Shown: positions 1 through 4,591 of the stretch, piece by piece
Layout: each line of letters begins with the position of its first letter
Numbering within the stretch: the stretch's first letter is position 1
Assembly: GCA_031273585.1 (NCBI GenBank)
Contig: JAISRP010000293.1
Span: 1 to 6,186, forward strand
DNA: 6,186 nt
Source of the DNA: Synergistaceae bacterium
Lineage (GTDB): Bacteria > Synergistota > Synergistia > Synergistales > Synergistaceae
Direction: 5' to 3'
Notes under the pieces: model-generated
Database searches by the model: none
Seen by the model: the letters and a program-made list of their open reading frames with translations, nothing else
Told to the model about the DNA's origin: nothing
Translations under genes and position numbers: made by a program

Positions 1-10
1 CCGCACCCCC

Positions 11-26
11 TTTTTTTTTTTTTTTT
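11..26 (+). terminator. 16-T tract, possible terminator of a convergent gene
   Basis: Sixteen consecutive T residues follow CCGCACCCCC (1-10). A U-run after the 3' arm of a GC-rich stem is what a plus-strand intrinsic terminator looks like. The matching 5' arm would have to lie left of the window, so only half of the structure is visible. If it is present, the gene to the left runs convergently towards glmM. A homopolymer of this length is also prone to sequencing or assembly error. Confidence 0.35.
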
Positions 27-41
27 ACGCCCTTGGGGCCA

Positions 42-84
42 AAACAAAAAAACTGTTGGAGGTCCAGGTGGAACTGCCTCCTGG
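42..84 (-). terminator. Probable intrinsic terminator of glmM
   Basis: Read on the minus strand, CCAGGAGG (84-77) pairs with CCACCTGG (71-64) around a 5-nt loop, giving 8 positions with one A-A mismatch. An 11-nt spacer follows, then a T-rich run TTTTTTTGTTTT (52-41). The spacer is longer than in a classical intrinsic terminator. An alternative pairing, GGAGG (81-77) with CCTCC (62-58), puts the hairpin base only 5 nt from the T-run, which is closer to the standard form. It lies about 55 nt downstream of the glmM stop codon and no other gene intervenes, so ending the operon is its most likely job. Confidence 0.55.
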
Positions 85-90
85 CGGGGT

Positions 91-107
91 TTGGGGCGGC
101 GCCCCAA
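91..107 (-). repeat. Perfect 7-bp hairpin downstream of glmM
   Basis: TTGGGGC (91-97) and GCCCCAA (101-107) form a perfect 7-bp stem with a 3-nt loop, 29 nt past the glmM stop. No T-run follows it on either strand, so alone it is not a standard intrinsic terminator. It may protect the mRNA 3' end or act together with the hairpin at 64-84. A further copy of TTGGGGC at 33-39 could compete for the 101-107 arm. Confidence 0.5.
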
Positions 108-136
108 GGTTCTGCCTGCCTGGCTCGTCTATATCG

Positions 137-1516
137 CTAAAACGCGCGCAGGCTGGCTCCGATTTCGCGGACTGTGGTTTCCAGTTCGTCGCAGACCTCG
201 TTCATGAGGGCCTCGTCCCTTGCCTCTACGAGTATCCGCAGAAGGGGCTCCGTGCCGGAGGAGCGCAGCAGCACGCGGCCTATGCCGGAGAGTTTCTTCA
301 TGGCCCTGATCCTGGCCTCCTCCAACTTTGGGGAGGCAAGCACCCTCTCCCTGTTCTCGATTCTGAGGTTCCGGAGCACCTGCGGATATCTCGGGAACCT
401 GTCGACCAGGGTGTCCGGGTTCTCGCCCAGCTCGACGCATGACTTAATGAAGAGCGACGCGGCGTACAGCCCGTCCCCGGTCGTCACCCTGTCGGACGCT
501 ATTATATGCCCCGACTGCTCGCCACCGAGCCCCGCGCCGGTCTCCCTCATCCGTGAGAGGACGTACCTGTCGCCTACGGGGCAGCGGAAGACGTCTATCC
601 CGTCCTCGTCCAGCTTCTCCTCCAGGAGCATGTTGCTCATGACGGTTGCGACGACTCCGCTGCCGAGGCGTCCGCAACGGGCCATGTAACGGCCTATCAC
701 CCACAGCATTATGTCGCCGTCGATGGCGCGGCCCTCCCTGTCGCAGAGCAGCACCCTGTCGGCGTCGCCGTCGAAGGCCACGCCGAGCCTCGCGTGTCTG
801 TTCCTCACGGCTCGGGAGAGGTGATCCATGTGCATCACCCCGACCCCGTCGTTTATGTTCAGGCCGTCGCTCTCCACGCCGCAGTAGTACACCTTTCCGC
901 GCCACGAGCCGAAAACCGTCCCAACTATCCGAGCTGCGGCCCCGTTTGCCGCGTCGATCACGAGTGGCCAGTCGCAGGCACAGGCCTCGGACATCTGGTC
1001 TACGAGCCACTCGGCGTACATGGCGCAGAGGTCCCCGTCGTAGCAGAACTCGCCGACTAGGGCCCCGGTGGGACGCCACTCCTCCATCACGTGGCTCGTC
1101 AGGTGCTCCTCGATCGTGGCCTCGTCATCGTCGGAGAGCTTGAATCCGTTCGCGTCGAAGAATTTTATGCCGTTGTACTCCGCCGGGTTGTGGGAGGCGC
1201 TTATCACGGCCCCTGCGTCAAATCCGCCCCTTTTGAGTAGAAAGCCCACCCCCGGCGTGGGCAGGATCCCGGCCGAGCGTATCTCTGCGCCCGCCGACAT
1301 CATGCCAGAGGCCAGGGCCGTCTCGAGCATCGCGCCGGATCTCCTCGTGTCCTTGGCGGTGACTATGACCGGCTGGGGTATCCCTCTTTCTATCAGGAAG
1401 AGAGTGAAGGCGCGGCCGAGCGACAGGGCCATCTCGGGGGTCATGTTTCCGCGGTTGGCGATGTCCCTCGCTCCATCCGTGCCGAATATGCTGCGGACCT
1501 TACCGGGCGTTGCCAT
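137..1516 (-). CDS. glmM: Phosphoglucosamine mutase GlmM
   Basis: Cytoplasmic enzyme of the alpha-D-phosphohexomutase superfamily that converts glucosamine-6-phosphate to glucosamine-1-phosphate, the step before GlmU on the way to UDP-GlcNAc and peptidoglycan. The 459 residues compare with about 445-450 usual for the family. All four active-site regions are visible: FGTDG near residues 11-15, the phosphoserine loop SASHNP with catalytic Ser108, the metal loop DGDADR (249-254), the sugar-binding GGEQSGH (331-337), and the phosphate-binding RSSGTEP (418-424). SASHNP and GEQSG fit GlmM better than phosphomannomutase or phosphoglucomutase. The ATG at 1516 is chosen because GAGGAG lies 8 nt upstream; an in-frame GTG at 1525 shares a base with that Shine-Dalgarno sequence and is unlikely. 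The stop is TAG. It is the last gene of the operon, 12 nt after cdaR. One deviation: GVGVMHMD replaces the usual GVGSTHPE-like stretch after GLNIND. In Firmicutes, GlmM also binds CdaA and lowers its activity; the neighbourhood makes that plausible here. Confidence 0.96.
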   Translation of the reverse strand: MATPGKVRSIFGTDGARDIANRGNMTPEMALSLGRAFTLFLIERGIPQPVIVTAKDTRRSGAMLETALASGMMSAGAEIRSAGILPTPGVGFLLKRGGFDAGAVISASHNPAEYNGIKFFDANGFKLSDDDEATIEEHLTSHVMEEWRPTGALVGEFCYDGDLCAMYAEWLVDQMSEACACDWPLVIDAANGAAARIVGTVFGSWRGKVYYCGVESDGLNINDGVGVMHMDHLSRAVRNRHARLGVAFDGDADRVLLCDREGRAIDGDIMLWVIGRYMARCGRLGSGVVATVMSNMLLEEKLDEDGIDVFRCPVGDRYVLSRMRETGAGLGGEQSGHIIASDRVTTGDGLYAASLFIKSCVELGENPDTLVDRFPRYPQVLRNLRIENRERVLASPKLEEARIRAMKKLSGIGRVLLRSSGTEPLLRILVEARDEALMNEVCDELETTVREIGASLRAF

Positions 1517-1524
1517 AGAGACCA

Positions 1525-1530
1525 CTCCTC
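1525..1530 (-). promoter_or_regulatory. Ribosome binding site of glmM, overlaps cdaR stop
   Basis: GAGGAG lies 8 nt before the ATG at 1516. It overlaps the last two bases of the cdaR stop codon TGA (1531-1529), so ribosomes finishing cdaR clear or occupy this site and the two genes may be translationally coupled. It also decides the glmM start against the in-frame GTG at 1525-1523. Confidence 0.75.
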
Positions 1531-2800
1531 ACTGTTTTTCAGGGCGTTCCTCCGCCTCGGCTGTGACTTGAGGCGGTTCTATGCGGGTAACTGCCATTCC
1601 CTGCGCCAGATTCCTCATCAGGACCGGCAGGACTATTCTGCTGGATACGATATTCGTCACGTCGACGTACAACTGAAACGGAGGGTTGTTTATGTCGAAC
1701 GGATCGCTCGACTCCATGGACCTTTCGATCGTCACGCTGACCGAGGGCGGGGATACGGCCCACTTATCGGACTCGCCCCCGCCCTCTATCCCGATGGGGA
1801 CGGCCAGAAACGTCCGCGCCTCGCGGGTCGACCGCAGCCTCACCCTCACGTTGACCGACCCGTGGTCCACGACCGCGATGCCTGGCAGAGGGGGCTTTAT
1901 CGGGACGTCTATGACGACGTCCTCAGTGTGTCCGGTGACGTCTATCGCGTCGAGGGCGATCTCCGTGATCCCGGCCAGATCGCTCTCCTTGCCCCTGATC
2001 GTGACGACGTCCGGCGATATGGCAACTCCGCCTATGCTCAACCCTCCGCCCGGCGTGCCGACGGCCTGGACCCTGACCGGGACCCTCGCCTCGCCCATGG
2101 ACCTCGTGACGCCGGCCTTTACCTCGACCCTCTCCGGCTCGACGGTCAGCCCCTTCACCTCTCCCGCGTCGCCTAGCAGTATCACGGGCGCGGACCTCGT
2201 GACGTCGGATTCGAGCTCCGGCGCATCGAGCCTGACCTCCGCCCGCCTCACCGCGAGGACTTCCATCTCAGGTCCCTTCACCACGACCTCCGTCGGAGTC
2301 ACGCTCACCTCGTCGAGCCACACGCCGCTCGGCAGGTCCCCATTCAGGGCGAGCGAAGGCTTGAGCGTCCTCTCTATGATTCGGAGAAGCTCGCACTCGA
2401 CCACCTGCGGCGAGTAACTCACGGCCCTGACTCCGTCCGGCAGGCTCAGGTGCACGGGCAGCCTGTACTTGCCGGGGACCATGTCCTGCACGCTCACCGA
2501 TGCCCTGACGGAGTTCCTGGCCATTATCGCCAGCATCTCCACCCTGCCCTCTATGCTCACGCTTATCTCGCCCACGTCGCTGGAGATGGAGTACCCATCC
2601 GATACATCCTGATACCTCAGCGGCACGCTCATCACGCTCGTGCTCATCGTGGTCCCGTCCCACGTGACAAAGAGCCACAGGGTCATGGCGAACAGCAGGG
2701 AGAGGGCTCGGATGAGCCACTTTCTCCTCCTCGTTCCGTCAGAGAGATCAAAGGGAGCGAATATCTTCTTACGTCCGCCGCCGCCGGATGCGTCGCTCAT
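1529..2800 (-). CDS. cdaR: YbbR-repeat protein CdaR, membrane partner of CdaA
   Basis: Single-pass membrane protein of the YbbR family, which in Firmicutes interacts with the diadenylate cyclase CdaA and modulates it. The 423 residues start with a basic cytoplasmic tail (RKK at 10-12, TRRRK at 23-27), then one transmembrane helix at about 28-46. The remainder is predicted to be extracytoplasmic and holds four degenerate YbbR-like repeats at about 56-140, 146-229, 238-322 and 329-415. Each repeat has a central beta segment (VSVTPTEVVVKG at 165-176, VAISPDVVTIRG at 259-270) and ends in a strand of the form P..V.V/E (PQVVECEL, PERVEVKA, PPQVTAEA). B. subtilis CdaR is somewhat longer, also with four repeats. 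The start is ATG with GGTGG 4 nt upstream, 13 nt after the cdaA stop; TGA ends it inside the glmM ribosome binding site. The call rests on topology, the repeats and the position between cdaA and glmM. No enzymatic motif is seen or expected. Confidence 0.93.
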   Translation of the reverse strand: MSDASGGGGRKKIFAPFDLSDGTRRRKWLIRALSLLFAMTLWLFVTWDGTTMSTSVMSVPLRYQDVSDGYSISSDVGEISVSIEGRVEMLAIMARNSVRASVSVQDMVPGKYRLPVHLSLPDGVRAVSYSPQVVECELLRIIERTLKPSLALNGDLPSGVWLDEVSVTPTEVVVKGPEMEVLAVRRAEVRLDAPELESDVTRSAPVILLGDAGEVKGLTVEPERVEVKAGVTRSMGEARVPVRVQAVGTPGGGLSIGGVAISPDVVTIRGKESDLAGITEIALDAIDVTGHTEDVVIDVPIKPPLPGIAVVDHGSVNVRVRLRSTREARTFLAVPIGIEGGGESDKWAVSPPSVSVTIERSMESSDPFDINNPPFQLYVDVTNIVSSRIVLPVLMRNLAQGMAVTRIEPPQVTAEAEERPEKQ

Positions 2801-2813
2801 CCTGCCACCAGTC

Positions 2814-3641
2814 CTATCCGTTCGTCCCGGGCCACTGGGATTGAATTTCTTTTTTCAGCCTCTGGAGCACTGTCATGTTCTCATCCTGCGGGTTGAAGTA
2901 TCTGTGCACGAAGCGCGTCAGCTGTTCGTCCGTCAGGGGGCGCGATAGCCTGCCCCGTATCGCGAGCGACACGTGCCCCTGCTCCTCGGAGACGACGAGC
3001 GCCTGCGCGTCCGATACCTCCGTCACGCCGACCGCCGCCCTGTGCCTCGTCCCATACCACCTCGATATGTCGGTGTTGTCCGTCAGCGGCAGGTAGCAGG
3101 CGGCGGCGATCACCGAACGCCTGTCCATGATGACGGCCCCGTCGTGCAGGGGGTTGTTCGGCCAGAATATGGACAGCACGAGCTCCTGCGTTATCTCCGC
3201 GCGAAGCTGAACCGCGGACCTCCATATCTCCCTGAGCCCCGTCTCCCTCTGCAGCACGATGAGCGCCCCTATCCTGTGCTGCTGCAGGTACGCGACCGCC
3301 TTCACGAGGTCGTCCGCGCTGTTCTCGGCGAGCTCGCTCGCCCGCTTCGATCCGGACAGCAGGCTCCCCCTGCCGAGCTCCTCCAAAAGCCGCCTCAGCT
3401 CCGGCTGAAACACTATCGGTATGGCAATTATAATCGCGCTGAGGAGATGACTCAACAGCCACGTTATAGTCTTCAGATCCATGGCCCTCGCGGACGCGCC
3501 GACCGCGGCGATTATGAGGACGCCGCGGGCCAGCTGCATCGCCCTCGTGTCCACGAAAAAGATCAGGATCCGATAAATAAGAAATGCGACGATGAGTATG
3601 TCGATGAGGTCCTGCCACCGGAAGCCGATAAAAAAAGACAA
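2814..3641 (-). CDS. cdaA: Diadenylate cyclase CdaA (c-di-AMP synthase)
   Basis: Membrane enzyme that joins two ATP molecules into c-di-AMP, the messenger controlling potassium and osmolyte uptake and cell-wall balance. The 275 residues match the CdaA/DacA/YbbP family length. Three transmembrane helices lie at about 9-30, 37-54 and 59-78. A short helical linker PELRRLLEELGRG (80-92) follows, then the DAC (DisA_N) domain to about residue 250. Both catalytic signatures are intact: DGA (167-169, in NPLHDGAVI) and RHR (199-201, in GTRHRAA), followed by the usual acidic TEVSDA (207-212). The start is a TTG preceded by AAGGAGGA with 5 nt between GGAGG and the codon. The next in-frame methionine is residue 35, after the first helix, so the TTG is well supported. 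Seven consecutive T residues make up much of codons 2-5. The stop is TAG, 13 nt before cdaR. It is separated from nfo by 91 nt, the largest gap in the operon. Confidence 0.96.
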   Translation of the reverse strand: MSFFIGFRWQDLIDILIVAFLIYRILIFFVDTRAMQLARGVLIIAAVGASARAMDLKTITWLLSHLLSAIIIAIPIVFQPELRRLLEELGRGSLLSGSKRASELAENSADDLVKAVAYLQQHRIGALIVLQRETGLREIWRSAVQLRAEITQELVLSIFWPNNPLHDGAVIMDRRSVIAAACYLPLTDNTDISRWYGTRHRAAVGVTEVSDAQALVVSEEQGHVSLAIRGRLSRPLTDEQLTRFVHRYFNPQDENMTVLQRLKKEIQSQWPGTNG

Positions 3642-3732
3642 TTTATCCTCCTTGCCCCGTCATGCCCGCCGGGATTTTAAGCCGCGGCAGGCCCGGGCGG
3701 GATGAAAGTCTAAAGATGAGACCGATACGGCG
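3642..3732 (-). promoter_or_regulatory. Structured 91-nt leader between nfo and cdaA
   Basis: This is the only sizeable gap inside the operon. It holds a GC-rich inverted repeat: CCCGCC (3665-3670) pairs with GGCGGG (3696-3701), and GGG (3671-3673) with CCC (3692-3694), leaving G3695 bulged. The loop contains the palindrome GCCGCGGC (3681-3688). No T-run follows on the minus strand, so it is not an intrinsic terminator. A TTAAAAT (3680-3674) resembles a -10 box, but no -35 match lies 16-18 nt upstream of it, so an internal promoter is not shown. It may influence cdaA translation or mRNA stability; that is inference. Confidence 0.4.
3646..3653 (-). promoter_or_regulatory. Strong ribosome binding site of cdaA deciding a TTG start
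   Basis: AAGGAGGA lies directly upstream of TTG (3641-3639), with ATAAA between GGAGG and the start codon. It is the best Shine-Dalgarno match in the window, paired with its weakest start codon. The A/T-rich stretch from here to 3630 stands out against GC-rich surroundings and should keep the initiation region unstructured. Confidence 0.75.
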
Positions 3733-4575
3733 TCACGCGCCCCTCAGTTTTCGCAGGAGCGCCAGGTTTCCCTCGTCGCCGATCCCATCCTTGGGCGTTT
3801 CAAGTATGCACGGCGTGTCCTGGAATCTCTCGTCAGATACTACCATACCGAAGGGAATAATTCCAATCTCGCCCTGGCCGATGTGTTCGTGCCTGTCCGT
3901 GTTGCTGCCCCTCTGCCCCTTGTTGTCGCTCAAGTGCCAGCAGCCGACCCGGCTTATGCCCACGTGCTTCTCTATTGACGACACGAGCCTCCCGTAACCG
4001 CCGTCGCTTCTGACGTCGACGCCGGCGCCGAACAGGTGGCAGATGTCGGCGCAGATTCCCATGCGGTCATCCCATCCCAGCGCGTCGAGCACCCCGGCTA
4101 TCTCCTCGACGCACGAGCCCAGGATCCCGCCGCCTCCGGCCATCGTCTCAAGCAGGACTGTGACGGGGCTGTCCTGCGTCCTCCCGAGAGCCTCCCCGAG
4201 CGAGGAGACGAGGCGATCTATCGCCACTCCCCTGTCCCCGCCCTTGGACGAGCCGGGGTGGAGGACCACGGCGTCTATGCCGAGCTGATAGCATCTCGCT
4301 ATCTCGCCAGTCAGCGCCTCGACGCTCTGACGGCGGATGCCGTCGTCGCCGGCCAGGTTTATGAGATATGAGGAGTGGGCGATCACGCTCTTTATCGGGC
4401 TTCCGAGCAGAGATCTCCTGAACGACTCCACCTCGGCCAGGGAGAGGCTGCGGCCGTGCCACTGCAGGGGGTTTCTCGTGAATATCTGCATGGCCTCCGC
4501 CCCGAGCAGCGTAGCGCGCTCGACTGCGCGGTGCAGCCCGCCCGAGACCGACACGTGGGTTCCTAAGAGCGACAT
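3733..4575 (-). CDS. nfo: Endonuclease IV (AP endonuclease)
   Basis: Zinc-dependent apurinic/apyrimidinic endonuclease of the xylose-isomerase-like TIM-barrel family. It cuts the DNA backbone 5' to abasic sites and trims blocked 3' ends in base excision repair. The 280 residues match the family. The N-terminus GTHVSVSGG (5-13) is the usual first strand, followed by QIFTRNPLQW (30-39). All nine expected metal ligands can be placed by family alignment: His67 (AHSSY), His106 (LHPGS), Glu143 (LLET), Asp177 and His180 (DICH), His214 (HLSD), Asp227 and His229 (DRHEHIG), and Glu259 (ETP). MAGGGG (145-150) stands where TAGQG is common, so the Gln is missing, but no ligand is lost. The ATG start has only a weak G-rich upstream sequence (GGCGGGGG), 16 nt after the pyk stop, so translation may rely on coupling. 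The stop is TGA. Its link to the c-di-AMP genes is positional only. Confidence 0.95.
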   Translation of the reverse strand: MSLLGTHVSVSGGLHRAVERATLLGAEAMQIFTRNPLQWHGRSLSLAEVESFRRSLLGSPIKSVIAHSSYLINLAGDDGIRRQSVEALTGEIARCYQLGIDAVVLHPGSSKGGDRGVAIDRLVSSLGEALGRTQDSPVTVLLETMAGGGGILGSCVEEIAGVLDALGWDDRMGICADICHLFGAGVDVRSDGGYGRLVSSIEKHVGISRVGCWHLSDNKGQRGSNTDRHEHIGQGEIGIIPFGMVVSDERFQDTPCILETPKDGIGDEGNLALLRKLRGA

Positions 4576-4591
4576 GCCCCCGCCGGGCGCA

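Larger units (their letters stand above)
1..136. other. Non-coding region after glmM, termination structures
   Basis: No credible gene lies here. The stretch holds a perfect hairpin (91-107), an imperfect hairpin (64-84) followed on the minus strand by a T-rich run (52-42), a short GC hairpin (29-39), and a 16-T tract on the plus strand (11-26). The base composition changes abruptly from the GC-rich coding DNA. This fits the boundary between a minus-strand operon ending here and a neighbour to the left, possibly convergent. The neighbour itself is not visible, so its orientation is inferred. Confidence 0.7.

Noticed and set aside
1523..1525. In-frame GTG three codons upstream of the chosen glmM start
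   Set aside because: It shares a base with the GAGGAG Shine-Dalgarno sequence and has no ribosome binding site of its own at a suitable distance; the ATG at 1516 is ideally spaced.
1686..2417. Long plus-strand open frame opposite cdaR (243 codons)
   Set aside because: Its composition is dominated by Ser/Thr/Pro, as expected from the antisense of a GC-rich gene. It has no recognisable domain and is fully embedded in a well-supported minus-strand gene.
3643..3663. Six-codon upstream reading frame (ATG...TAA) overlapping the cdaA ribosome binding site
   Set aside because: It is very short, has no clear ribosome binding site, and could easily arise by chance. It would be worth noting only if conserved in relatives.
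2973..3680. Long plus-strand open frame opposite cdaA (235 codons)
   Set aside because: Arg/Pro-rich antisense translation with no domain; cdaA is clear on the other strand with intact DGA and RHR motifs.
3674..3680. TTAAAAT as a -10 box of an internal cdaA promoter
   Set aside because: The bases 16-18 nt upstream (around ATCCCG) do not resemble a -35 element, and the motif sits in the loop of the GC hairpin.
3665..3701. GC hairpin as a terminator separating nfo from cdaA
   Set aside because: No T-run follows it on the minus strand; the downstream bases are GC-rich up to the ribosome binding site.
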